Of a DNA stretch of 64,000 nucleotides, positions 56,189-64,000 are shown one piece after another. Position 1 is the first letter of the stretch; each line of letters starts with the position of its first letter. Made by a program: the position numbers and the translations under genes. The stretch spans positions 1 through 64,000 of the forward strand of contig JAGDYV010000022.1 of the NCBI GenBank assembly GCA_049116495.1, read 5' to 3'. A model generated the notes under the pieces. That model did not search any database, was not told the DNA's origin, and was given only the letters and a program-made list of their open reading frames with translations. This stretch comes from CAJQQK01 sp049116495 (GTDB taxonomy: Bacteria > Pseudomonadota > Alphaproteobacteria > Rhizobiales > Hyphomicrobiaceae).

Positions 56189-58144
56189 TTGCCTGATAAG
56201 ATCATAACCGCAGCTGCGGCAGCCGCATTGGTTCATGACGGAGATGTTGTTACGACCTCAGGATTTGTCGGCATTGGCGTGCCCGACGAACTTCTAGCTG
56301 CCCTGGAGGAAAGGTTTCTTGATACCCGATCGCCAAGACATCTAACCCTGCTCTTTGCCGCCGGACAAGGTGACGGCAAATCTCGCGGCTTGAACCGCCT
56401 CGGCCATAAGCACCTGCTGAAACGCGTGATCGGAGGACACTGGGGCCTGATCCCTAAGGTAGGAAAACTTGCAACCCTCGGTGAAATTGAAGCCTACAAT
56501 CTGCCGCAGGGTGTGATCAGCCATCTCTATCGCGACATCGCTGCCGGCAAGCCAGGCACGCTCACGCACGTTGGGCTCGGTACCTTCGTCGATCCGCGCA
56601 TTGATGGCGGCAAGATCAATGATCGCACCTGCGAAGACCTCGTCGAGCTGACCACCATCGGCGGCGCGGAGTATCTTTTCTACAAGGCCCCTTCCGTACA
56701 GATCGCGCTCTTGCGCGGCACGACAGCAGATCCTGCAGGCAACGTGTCGATGGAGCGCGAGGCGCTCATCATCGATAACCTCTCACAAGCCATGGCGTGC
56801 AAGAACTCCGGAGGCATTGTCATTGTCCAAGTCGAACGTATTGCTGCACGCGATTCCCTCAACCCACGACAGGTCGCTATACCCGGCGCACTTGTTGATG
56901 CAGTAGTGGTTGCGCGGCCAGAGAACCATATGCAGACGTATGCAACCGCCTACTCCCACACGTTCGCTGGGCAATTTCGCGCGCCCGAAGGTGCACTGCC
57001 CAAGATGGAGCTCAATGCCCGCAAGGTAATCGCAAGGCGTGCTGCGTTTGAGCTGCCGGTGAATGGCATCGTGAACCTGGGCATTGGTATGCCGGAAGGC
57101 GTTGCGGCAGTCGCCGGAGAGGAGGGCCTGCTTGACCATGTGACGCTGACCGCAGAGCCCGGAATTGTCGGAGGGCAACCGGCTTCAGGATTGGATTTTG
57201 GCGCCGCCGTCAACACTGATGCGATCATCGCGCAGAACCAGCAGTTTGATTTTTACGACGGTGGCGGGCTCGACCTTGCGGTGCTGGGAATGGCAGAAGT
57301 TGATTGCAATGGCCATGTCAATGTCTCGCGGTTTGGCTCAAAACTCGCTGGCGCCGGTGGTTTTATCAATATCAGCCAAAATGCGCGATGTGTGGTGTTC
57401 ACGGGAACGTTCACGGCAGGCGGCGCGTCGATCAGCATCACCGACGGCGTGCTCGCCATCGAAGAGGATGGCCCAACGTCGAAATTCGTCGATGCCGTCG
57501 GGCAGATCACGTTCTCTGGCACCCGAGCCGCCCGGGAGGGAAAGCGCGTTCTATATGTGACCGAGCGTTGCGTCTTCGAATTGACGATTGATGGACCTAG
57601 ACTCATCGAAATCGCTCCGGGTGTCGATCTCAATCGCGACATCTTGGATCACATGAGGTTCCAGCCACAGGTTGCAGAAACTGCCTTAATGGATGAGCGG
57701 ATCTTTAAGCCAGAGACGTTGGAGTTGCGGACCGACTTGCTGCATTTGGACCTTGCGGATCGGATTGCCCTTGATCTCGAGAAACGGAGGCTTTTTGTCA
57801 ACTTTGAGAAGATGCGCGTCAGAAGCCAGACTGATATCGACATGATCCGCAAGCAAGTAGAGGAGATCTGCGTCCCGCTCAGTTATCGTGTTGACGTTAT
57901 CGTCAACTATGATGGCGCGCGGGTCGATGAAGATGTCTCTGAGAACTATGCAGAAATGGTTCTCAGCCTTGAGGATCGCTTTTATGACGCGGTCACGCGA
58001 TACTCTGGTTCGGCGTTCATGCGCATGAAACTTGGCGAATCTTTTGGAAGAGGTTCCCCGCCGCACATCTTCGAGACAGCCGAACAGGCAAGATCATTCC
58101 TTGAACGCAGAGATAGCAATCAACGCAAGACGGTTTCGTCTTAG
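56189..58144 (+). CDS. Acetate/3-ketoacid-type CoA-transferase with C-terminal extension
   Basis: A 651-residue family I CoA-transferase with both halves in one chain. I take TTG at 56189 as the start: it follows the strong site aggggagg and gives the usual N-terminus PDKIITAAAAAALVHDGD; the frame is open up to GTG 56072. The N-terminal half carries TSGFVGIGVPDELL and SHLYRDIAAGKPGTLTHVGL; the catalytic Glu is E323 in TAEPGIVGGQPASG. Past residue ~520 comes an unusual ~130-residue region (RTDLLHLDLADRIALDLEKR, NFEKMRVRSQTDIDMIRK) with no active-site role known to me. It swaps CoA between short acyl groups such as acetate, propionate or acetoacetate. Confidence 0.88.
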   Translation: MPDKIITAAAAAALVHDGDVVTTSGFVGIGVPDELLAALEERFLDTRSPRHLTLLFAAGQGDGKSRGLNRLGHKHLLKRVIGGHWGLIPKVGKLATLGEIEAYNLPQGVISHLYRDIAAGKPGTLTHVGLGTFVDPRIDGGKINDRTCEDLVELTTIGGAEYLFYKAPSVQIALLRGTTADPAGNVSMEREALIIDNLSQAMACKNSGGIVIVQVERIAARDSLNPRQVAIPGALVDAVVVARPENHMQTYATAYSHTFAGQFRAPEGALPKMELNARKVIARRAAFELPVNGIVNLGIGMPEGVAAVAGEEGLLDHVTLTAEPGIVGGQPASGLDFGAAVNTDAIIAQNQQFDFYDGGGLDLAVLGMAEVDCNGHVNVSRFGSKLAGAGGFINISQNARCVVFTGTFTAGGASISITDGVLAIEEDGPTSKFVDAVGQITFSGTRAAREGKRVLYVTERCVFELTIDGPRLIEIAPGVDLNRDILDHMRFQPQVAETALMDERIFKPETLELRTDLLHLDLADRIALDLEKRRLFVNFEKMRVRSQTDIDMIRKQVEEICVPLSYRVDVIVNYDGARVDEDVSENYAEMVLSLEDRFYDAVTRYSGSAFMRMKLGESFGRGSPPHIFETAEQARSFLERRDSNQRKTVSS

Positions 58145-58321
58145 ATCACTTGTTCTGTTCAGTGCCACACGCCGGCAGGTTAATTTCGGACGAGTCGGTG
58201 GCAAGCACACAGATGTTGCGGAGAAGGCATTGGCGCCGATACTGTGCTATTGACGGCGTTCCTGAATGATCAATCATCAATGTCTTTCCACGTTCGGGGA
58301 CAGCATGGACGTTCCAGATAG

Positions 58322-58651
58322 TTTTGGCGCAAATGGCCCGGTGCAATCGCTCTAGCCGTTTTCCTATTGCCTGCATCTCCTCATCCCTGCCATGCGGATA
58401 GGATTGAGCAAGGACGCCTTCTGACGGAACGCCTATGCGCTCCGTGCCATATGAATAAAGGGCAGGGTGAAAAATCCGGACCAATGGGTGTTCCGAGTTT
58501 TCAGGCTGTCGTCGACAGGCGCGCACAAACTCATGCTCGTATTGTCGAGTGGTTGCGCTCCTGGCCGATAGTCATGCCGGATCACAGGCTGACGTGGGAC
58601 GAAGTCGACCGACTGACCGCATTCATCCTTTCGTTACGCAAGAACCGGTGA
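58322..58651 (+). CDS. Monoheme cytochrome c, start codon missing
   Basis: After a stop at 58319 the frame encodes a typical signal peptide (WRKWPGAIALAVFLLPASPH) and a single heme site CAPCH near residue 37, followed by PMGVPSFQAVVDRRAQ and MPDHRLTWDEVDRLTAFILS. This equals the N-terminal module of the fused cytochrome at 15860. No ATG, GTG or TTG stands at the head of the signal peptide; the only TTG is at 58367, inside it, which would remove export. Probably a gene with a mutated start, possibly inactive. Confidence 0.65.
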   Translation, partial: FWRKWPGAIALAVFLLPASPHPCHADRIEQGRLLTERLCAPCHMNKGQGEKSGPMGVPSFQAVVDRRAQTHARIVEWLRSWPIVMPDHRLTWDEVDRLTAFILSLRKNR

Positions 58652-58920
58652 ACCTGCGCGCGCACCCAATCAACCATCACTTTCTGGGCCGGCGACAAAG
58701 CACGACTGGGAGCCCCGGTTTGCCGATCAGAGGGCCCATACCTACGATTCTCCACGTTAGCGTTGACGTGTGCTCATGACCCTGGCTGTGTCAAAGGACC
58801 GAACTCTGAAACGCTTGCGAAGTTGCGAGAAGATTTTCGTTTCACACGCCAGCGCCAGTAGCAAAGGCAAAAAAAGTGCATCTAATCGAGCCGGCACTAC
58901 GCCGAAGGCGTCTAATCAGC

Positions 58921-59496
58921 CTAGTTGTCCTCCTTCTTTGACGGAAACCCAGCACGCATATAGGCCACGATCTTCCATATCTCTTCGCGCTGCAGAACCC
59001 CTTTGAAGGCTGGCATCGCGGTGCCGAACTCTTTGCCACCTTCGGAAATTGACCAGAGCAGATATGGGTCTACCGAAATTGGACGCTGAATCATGAATGC
59101 GAGCAGCGCCGGAGAGGGTGTGAGCGATTTTCCTGCGGCACCATCACCTAAACCGGTTTTGCCGTGGCACGACGCGCAGTGCTCGGCATACAATTTGCCA
59201 CCAGCGGCGACGACTTTATCGGTTTTCGAAATGGTCGAACGAGCAGTCTCGTACTGGTGCGGCACACCCTCGTGCATGAAAGTCCAATGCCGACGCATAC
59301 GCGCTTGCATTTCCGCGTCCCGGCCGCGCCGACCCCAATGGCGTCGGTGCACCCCACCGGGTTGCCAGAAGTCGTGTTGACGCCAGTTGGGGCCACGCAT
59401 CTGAGCATCGGCTTGATCGCTGATAACGGCTTGGCCGGCTGTCGCGATGCCGATGATCGCCACCAGAGTACCGAGGTTCAATATGCTCTTGAACAT
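58921..59496 (-). CDS. Periplasmic cytochrome c, FNR-box controlled
   Basis: A 191-residue exported cytochrome starting at 59496 (MFKSILNLG), with signal peptide GTLVAIIGIATAGQAVISDQ and heme site CASCH near 117-121. Possible axial Met in GTAMPAF. Equals the C-terminal module of the fused cytochrome at 15860 (SPALLAFMIQRPISVDPYLLW). A TTGAC-N4-GTCAA box sits 72 bp upstream. Electron carrier to an unseen terminal oxidase or reductase. Convergent with the short cytochrome at 58322. Confidence 0.88.
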   Translation of the reverse strand: MFKSILNLGTLVAIIGIATAGQAVISDQADAQMRGPNWRQHDFWQPGGVHRRHWGRRGRDAEMQARMRRHWTFMHEGVPHQYETARSTISKTDKVVAAGGKLYAEHCASCHGKTGLGDGAAGKSLTPSPALLAFMIQRPISVDPYLLWSISEGGKEFGTAMPAFKGVLQREEIWKIVAYMRAGFPSKKEDN

Positions 59497-59561
59497 GGAA
59501 GTTGGTCTCGTCGCCTCGCACCACGCTCTATCCAATAGACCACAATACGGCCAATCGGCAG

Positions 59562-59575
59562 TTGACCTAGGTCAA
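59562..59575 (-). promoter_or_regulatory. FNR/FixK-like palindrome TTGAC-N4-GTCAA
   Basis: TTGACCTAGGTCAA is a perfect palindrome of the FixK2 type (TTG-N8-CAA core). Its centre is 72 bp before the cytochrome c start codon at 59496. Confidence 0.6.
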
Positions 59576-59611
59576 CGGCTTGTCGGCATGAGGGCTCATC
59601 TTGCGATGATT

Positions 59612-60529
59612 TCATGTGGTTCCACGGAGATCCGTTTGCGCATCGCAAATGATTGTCCAAGATGAATGCAAGAAAAGGCCGGCGATGACGGCGGCAACCG
59701 CGAGATCAGGCCATGCCGTTCCCGTCCAAGCCACTAGGCCAGCAGCAAAAACCACGGCGGCATTTCCAATAGCGTCATTGCGCGAGAACAGCCATACAGC
59801 GCGAACATTTGCATCACCGCTTCGGTGTGGAATCAATGCGAGTGCCGCCAGTACGTTGATAACAAGCGCAGCAACTCCAAGGACACCCATCAGTTCGGCC
59901 TGCGGTTGGTTGAGTACGATGACGCGGTATGCGGTGTTCGCAAGAACGCTCAGGCCCAGCACCCCAAGAAACACCCCCTGGATCAGCGCCGATCGGACGC
60001 GCCAGGACAAACTCCAGCCGATCGCGAGCACACCTAGAAAGGTAATGAGGCCATCGCCAAGAAAATCCAGTGCATCGGCTTTCAAGGCTTGAGAACCAGC
60101 GATCATGCCGCCAATCATTTCAATGATCCCAAAACCAACATTGAGCAGTATGACGACCAAGAGCGCTTTCTTGTACTGAGGTGATACGTGACTTGCGCGA
60201 TTGGTAGCTTCACTGGCTTCCGCTACGCCTGTTGGCAACTCATCCAGGCGGTATCCCATGGCCGTCACGGCTTGCTCAACTTTGGCAAGCTGATGCCGGG
60301 CAACTTCAGAACCCACGGTCAGGATTTGCGTGGCGATTGAGACCCGCGCATTGTCGATCCCCACCGACCGAACCGCTCCCTCGATTTTGGCGGCGCAGGA
60401 TGGGCAGTCCATGCCGGTGACGCGATACTGTGTACATTGTTTTACGAATTCGGCGGCATCATCGCTCATGAATGATGACCTATTGGTTGGGATGGTCAAT
60501 GCCTTTGGCTGTGTTTTCGTGATTTCCAT
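59612..60529 (-). CDS. Cation transporter with N-terminal heavy-metal domain
   Basis: A ~305-residue protein. The N-terminal heavy-metal-associated (HMA) domain is YRVTGMDCPSCAAKIEGAV with CxxC. The C-terminal part has six hydrophobic helices and the cation-diffusion pattern (FGIIEMIGGMIAGSQALKAD, ALDFLGDGLITF), where the aspartates of DALDFLGD would bind the metal. It probably exports Zn, Cd or a related cation. Starts at 60529 or 60469 are possible; both sites are weak. Confidence 0.82.
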   Translation of the reverse strand: MEITKTQPKALTIPTNRSSFMSDDAAEFVKQCTQYRVTGMDCPSCAAKIEGAVRSVGIDNARVSIATQILTVGSEVARHQLAKVEQAVTAMGYRLDELPTGVAEASEATNRASHVSPQYKKALLVVILLNVGFGIIEMIGGMIAGSQALKADALDFLGDGLITFLGVLAIGWSLSWRVRSALIQGVFLGVLGLSVLANTAYRVIVLNQPQAELMGVLGVAALVINVLAALALIPHRSGDANVRAVWLFSRNDAIGNAAVVFAAGLVAWTGTAWPDLAVAAVIAGLFLHSSWTIICDAQTDLRGTT

Positions 60530-60867
60530 ATTCACGTCGTGCCGACCATCTGAGGTTTCAGTTTAGTCATCCACCTTAGACTTTGAGCAGTTGCTGCAAG
60601 AGTGAGTTCATTGTGTGCTCGCTTCGGCTCGCGCAACTGGCACGTCGCGCAGGGATCGCGATTCGATCAAACTCATAACTTATAGTATCCAGTTCAATCT
60701 CAAGGCTCGAATAATTACCTTGCGCGCGGTCTTCCTTGCGATGGATCAAGTCGAATGCCTGGATAGAGCTGTAATCAATTCAAATGCGACACGAATGAAT
60801 GAATGATGGTCGAGTGGCCGTGCATCCAAGAGTTGCGGGCCGATGGCGTCGCTTGTAGGAAGCAGCA
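60530..60867. other. No gene between cation transporter and diheme cytochrome
   Basis: A 338-bp divergent interval. No reading frame with motif support was found, and no perfect FNR-type box. Confidence 0.45.
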
Positions 60868-61383
60868 ATGATATCTGCGATACGTGCAGGCGTTTTGTCT
60901 TGCATAACTGTCGCGGCGACGTCTGCGGTCGCGACAACTAACGACGCGCAAACCATAGACCCACATCGCCTCTATAAGCAGCGGTGCGCTCGCTGTCATG
61001 AGCCACATGCAGGAGATTTTGTTCACGACAAACTGAGGCGTTCTGACGGCAAGACTGTCGGGCGAGAAACGTCATCGGAATTGCGCGCCTTTCTGGATCA
61101 GGGCCATGGAAAACTCAGCGCACAAGAGATCAGCGCCATGATCACCCACCTCACGCAGATCCAGCAATCCGGACGATTGTTTCACGAAAAATGTATCGTC
61201 TGCCATGAACGGGCAGTCGTGTTCGCGCGAGTACGGCTCACCCTGAAGGAGGGGCGCCTCATTGGGCGATATACCAAACGCGACACAAAGCAGTTCCTGA
61301 AAAATCACGGGCGCCTCGACAGCGACGAAGTTTTCCATATGGTTGGTATACTCAAGCGTCAATTGATCACCAAGGAAGACTAG
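60868..61383 (+). CDS. Diheme cytochrome c-type protein
   Basis: A 171-residue exported protein: signal peptide ~1-27 (AGVLSCITVAATSAVATT), heme sites CARCH at ~40-44 and CIVCH at ~112-116. The domain pattern (LYKQRCARCHEPHAGDF, SAQEISAMITHLTQIQ, LFHEKCIVCHERA) repeats twice. Axial ligands are not clear: Met residues are few, so His ligation is possible. It precedes the arsenite transporter by 265 bp on the same strand, which may be coincidence. Confidence 0.85.
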   Translation: MISAIRAGVLSCITVAATSAVATTNDAQTIDPHRLYKQRCARCHEPHAGDFVHDKLRRSDGKTVGRETSSELRAFLDQGHGKLSAQEISAMITHLTQIQQSGRLFHEKCIVCHERAVVFARVRLTLKEGRLIGRYTKRDTKQFLKNHGRLDSDEVFHMVGILKRQLITKED

Positions 61384-61648
61384 GCCCGACGTTTTCGTGA
61401 TCCAGCAGGATACCGCACCGCATCGGCCGCACAATCAACAGTTGTTGCTAAGTTCCTTCCAAAGGTTTGCATGACTCTTTCCAACCATTTGTCGACTATG
61501 TCCGAACAGCTTCGCATCTTGAGAGATGCAGGATTGATTGTCCTTCTGTCAATTGCTCGATTGAGCCTGCAGAAGTTCGTTCTTTGATTGCATTCTTGTT
61601 ACGCTTTGAAGCAACAGGGCTACCGTCCATTCCGGAGACGAGATAGAG

Positions 61649-62713
61649 ATGACAAACTTCGAGAAGTACCTCACGATCTGGGTCGCGCTCTGCATTGCAG
61701 GAGGCGTTGCGATGGGCCAGATAGCGCCCAGTGTCTTCCAGTTTCTGGCCTCTCTGGAATTTGCAAGCGTCAACATGCCGGTCGCAGTTCTCATCTGGGC
61801 AATGGTCTATCCGATGATGGTCGCGGTAGACTTTTCGAGCTTATCAAAGGTTATGGATGAACCGCGCGGGTTGATGATTACGCTGGTCGTCAACTGGCTC
61901 ATCAAGCCGTTTACGATGGCGGTGCTGGGCATACTGTTCTTCCGGTATATCTACGCCGACTACATCACAAACGCGGATGCCGATCAGTATATTGCTGGCC
62001 TCATCCTGCTCGGGGCGGCACCGTGCACGGCGATGGTGTTCGTTTGGTCGCAACTGACCAAAGGCGATCCCAATTATACCCTGGTTCAGGTCAGCGTAAA
62101 CGACATCATCATGGTGTTCGCCTATGCACCGATCGTTGCGATGCTCTTGGGCGTCACCAGTATCGAGGTGCCCTGGGCGACGCTTTTTCTCTCAGTACTG
62201 CTTTATGTCGTCGTGCCACTGACGGCCGGCTACCTTACCCGGCAACATCTCGAAGCGAGCGGTCGGGGCGAGGCGGCGGTGAGCGAATTCACAACGCGAC
62301 TGAAGCCAGCGTCGGTCGTTGGACTACTCGCGACCGTCGTCCTGCTCTTCGCGTTCCAGGGACAGGTCATTCTCGAACAGCCACTGTTGATCGTTCTAAT
62401 TGCCGTTCCTATTTTGATGCAGTCCTATGGGATCTTCGCAGTCGCTTACGGCGCGGCCAAGATCCTGCGCGTGCCGCATAGAATCGCGGCACCGTGCGCA
62501 ATGATCGGGACATCGAACTTCTTCGAGCTGGCCGTCGCAGTCGCCATCAGCTTATTCGGACTGAAGTCGGGCGCGGCACTGGCGACGGTAGTTGGCGTAC
62601 TCGTCGAGGTACCCGTCATGCTGTCGCTCGTTGCATTTGCGAACGCGAAGAAGCACTGGTTCCCGGAGGAGACGGCTCCGGCCGTCGAGGTCGACAGAAA
62701 GACGCTCGTTTGA
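61649..62713 (+). CDS. acr3: Arsenite efflux permease ACR3
   Basis: A 354-residue inner-membrane protein with ten helices. The invariant Cys of ACR3 lies in GAAPCTAMVFVWSQ (about residue 126), and the second half carries GTSNFFELAVAVAISLFG with the conserved Glu. It exports arsenite (or antimonite) using the proton gradient. Neither ArsR nor arsenate reductase is visible within ~1 kb on either side, so it stands alone. Start fixed by GGAGACGAG. Confidence 0.93.
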   Translation: MTNFEKYLTIWVALCIAGGVAMGQIAPSVFQFLASLEFASVNMPVAVLIWAMVYPMMVAVDFSSLSKVMDEPRGLMITLVVNWLIKPFTMAVLGILFFRYIYADYITNADADQYIAGLILLGAAPCTAMVFVWSQLTKGDPNYTLVQVSVNDIIMVFAYAPIVAMLLGVTSIEVPWATLFLSVLLYVVVPLTAGYLTRQHLEASGRGEAAVSEFTTRLKPASVVGLLATVVLLFAFQGQVILEQPLLIVLIAVPILMQSYGIFAVAYGAAKILRVPHRIAAPCAMIGTSNFFELAVAVAISLFGLKSGAALATVVGVLVEVPVMLSLVAFANAKKHWFPEETAPAVEVDRKTLV

Positions 62714-63142
62714 TGCCCCTTCCGGCCGCATTTATGGCGATCTCGGGCGTGATCACTGGGCCCAGGTGCTATGTGTCAACCTGCGTGGTCGCAGGGGCTG
62801 AGGAGCAGAACGAAGATCCTATCCGACCGCCGTTGAAGTGAGCGACCTGCGAATTCTAACGGGTTAAGCCCAGCGCTAGTTGTCAGTGTTGATTTACCGA
62901 AATTGCCAACGAGTAAATGCTGATGATCAGACGTGCGACGAACAATGATCGAGTTGTCCAAAGAAGCTGGTTCTCTAGCCGCTTCTTTGTTGACCCTGTC
63001 CAGGGGATCGCCGGACGCTAAGGATTTCGCTCCGCCTTCGGATCAGAAATAACTGGTACCATGGTTCGGCACTTCAGAAGAAAGCCGGTTCAACACCAAC
63101 CGGCTTTCCAACGGTGCGTCGGGCAGCTTCCGCCAGAATAAC
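62714..63142. other. No gene; carries the terminator at 63080
   Basis: A 429-bp region between the ACR3 gene and the small minus-strand frame. Short frames here have no motif or ribosome binding site. Confidence 0.45.
63080..63108 (-). terminator. Strong hairpin terminator on minus strand
   Basis: Perfect 11-bp inverted repeat gaaagccggtt (63080-63090) and aaccggctttc (63098-63108) with a 7-base loop. Read on the minus strand the stem is followed by ttcttctg, so it can end transcription of the small frame that stops at 63143. Confidence 0.6.
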
Positions 63143-63262
63143 TCATTCCACTAGCACGACAGGGCTTTTCACGGGAGTGAAACGATCCGGCAGAATGAAT
63201 GCCGTGGCCACAAAGACCAGCCCCAGAACGATACCTAGCACGTCTCCGAGCAGACCTATCAA
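63143..63262 (-). CDS. Small membrane peptide or C-terminal remnant
   Basis: A 39-residue frame (TTG start at 63262) reading IGLLGDVLGIVLGLVFVATA then FILPDRFTPVKSPVVLVE, i.e. one strongly hydrophobic helix and a short tail. A stop (TAA) lies just upstream in frame, so it is either a tiny membrane protein or the tail of a decayed larger one. The following terminator at 63080 argues that it is or was transcribed. Confidence 0.4.
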   Translation of the reverse strand: MIGLLGDVLGIVLGLVFVATAFILPDRFTPVKSPVVLVE

Positions 63263-63344
63263 GCCCGCTTACGCAGATCCAGACACCGTGCCGAGCGTGA
63301 CTTTTCTCCGAGAATTGGCCCCAGAATGTCGGTTTCCTTTACGT

Positions 63345-63469
63345 TGGCTTGCCCCATCGCCTATCTGTGTCAGCATTGATCGGGCATCGTCGCGGAATAG
63401 ATCAGCTTGTATCTGAAGCCGAGTGAATTCATCGGCGGTAGTTTGGATAGGGTACCGCTCTTCAGCCAT
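63345..63469 (-). pseudogene. N-terminal remnant of a methyltransferase-type protein
   Basis: From an ATG at 63469 the frame reads MAEERYPIQTTADEFTRLQI, then QADLFRDDARSMLTQIGDG. This is the N-terminal arm seen before the SAM-binding motif of certain class I methyltransferases (QADLFRDDARxML...DLCCG, from memory). The SAM motif does not follow; the sequence changes near 63345. Probably a truncated gene. Confidence 0.5.
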
Positions 63470-63776
63470 TTCAGTTTGCTCGATCCTAGAATTTTGACGA
63501 CAAATACCGGAGCCGACCAATGGGATAGCAAATACGTGGCTTGCCAACAATCGAAGAGTAGCAAGCTTTACGCGGAACCTTGCAAAGCTCGAGACTGCTG
63601 GTTCGGGTCATCTACTGCCGGTCGTCGTGCGCAAAACACGACAGCTAGACACTTAAAAAGCCGCCAGTCAGGGAACGAAATGTGACACCGGCTGAAGTTC
63701 CCCCAAAAGCTACCGAACGGCGACTGGCCGGAGAGGGCCAAATCCAGTCTCTCTTGTGTCTCATCTGATTGGTACA

Positions 63777-64000
63777 CTAGGCTGAGTCAACGGAACGCCC
63801 TATGGCCTCCTCAAGGCATTGTTTGCAGGTGGGAACCAGTTTCATGAACCAATCAGGATAGTCGTCCGGCAAATCGACGTGACCAGATTCCAGCACGTTG
63901 TTCTCGGCTGCAAATGACTCCGACAAAAAATTTTGCAGGTACGGCCCAAGGTAGCAGTACGTTACTTGCCTTAACGGCGTTGCCCGGCGATCTGCGTGTA
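63777..64000 (-). CDS. C-terminal part of an unknown protein, cut by window edge
   Basis: Minus-strand frame open from the window end to the stop at 63777. It reads PLRQVTYCYLGPYLQNFLSE, SFAAENNVLESGHVDLPDD, YPDWFMKLVPTCKQCLEEAI. The Trp, Pro, Cys-x-x-Cys content (TCKQC) is coherent with a folded protein, but I recognise no family. Confidence 0.55.
   Translation of the reverse strand, partial: HADRRATPLRQVTYCYLGPYLQNFLSESFAAENNVLESGHVDLPDDYPDWFMKLVPTCKQCLEEAIGRSVDSA

Noticed and set aside
58268..58285. Possible FNR box near tgatcaatcatcaa
   Set aside because: It lacks the TTGAT half-site with the right spacing.
62730..62840. Continuation of an ars operon after acr3
   Set aside because: The short frame (SGRIYGDLGRDHWAQVLCVN) has no arsenate reductase or ArsH motif and no start site.

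Overview
The window looks like chromosome from a GC-rich alphaproteobacterium, most likely Hyphomicrobiales (rhizobia, Bradyrhizobium or Xanthobacteraceae-like). This is inferred from the protein families (small rhizobial-type hypotheticals, universal stress proteins, ACR3, DUF2905, FNT, an IS3 element with the familiar 'cccccgaaaaagtggtcc' end) and from FixK/FNR-type promoter boxes. No rRNA, tRNA or CRISPR was seen. Decayed genes are unusually frequent (rhs-hsdM chimera, IS110, IS3, integrases, hsp20, usp, groEL, leuC, tauE, gcvPB, trmO), so this is probably a mosaic accessory region.

Layout. (1) 0-9 kb: an Rhs/YD-repeat polymorphic toxin of about 2139 residues with an AT-rich immunity candidate directly behind it, then a second copy of 686 bp of the rhs core joined to an internal piece of a type I methyltransferase (HsdM). 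(2) 9.6-12 kb: insertion-sequence graveyard (IS110-type transposase lying in an integrase remnant, IS3 orfA, Hsp20 and carboxymuconolactone decarboxylase scraps). (3) 12-26 kb: stress block with universal stress proteins, a diheme cytochrome c, a pentapeptide-repeat protein, a Lon-like protease, a three-gene ABC/membrane-fusion exporter and an EEP-family phosphoesterase. (4) 26-43 kb: catabolic block with a GMC oxidoreductase, two TauD dioxygenases, two copies of an aconitase-type dehydratase pair (one broken), DMT and MFS transporters, a flavin-dependent (LLM) oxidoreductase, an alpha/beta hydrolase with Cys as predicted nucleophile, a GH127-like protein, a frameshifted TauE and a class IV aminotransferase. 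(5) 43-45 kb: broken integrase and gcvPB fragment. (6) 45-63 kb: energy/redox block.

The most interesting unit is 45998-51153: five genes linked by ATGA stop/start overlaps encode an acyl-CoA synthetase, E1 alpha, E1 beta and lipoyl-E2 of a 2-oxoacid dehydrogenase, and a dedicated acyl carrier protein. A perfect TTGAT-N4-ATCAA box lies just upstream. The same kind of box occurs upstream of the EEP gene and the ABC exporter (24918), a cytochrome c (59562) and, with one mismatch, at 55775 and 45785. I infer that much of the stress and energy content (CoA-transferase, cytochromes, FNT channel, dehydrogenase-ACP operon) belongs to a low-oxygen FixK/FNR-type regulon.

The catabolic block cannot be given a substrate from sequence alone. 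Its enzymes would fit hydroxylation, oxidation, hydration and hydrolysis of an organic acid taken up by the MFS or DMT carriers.
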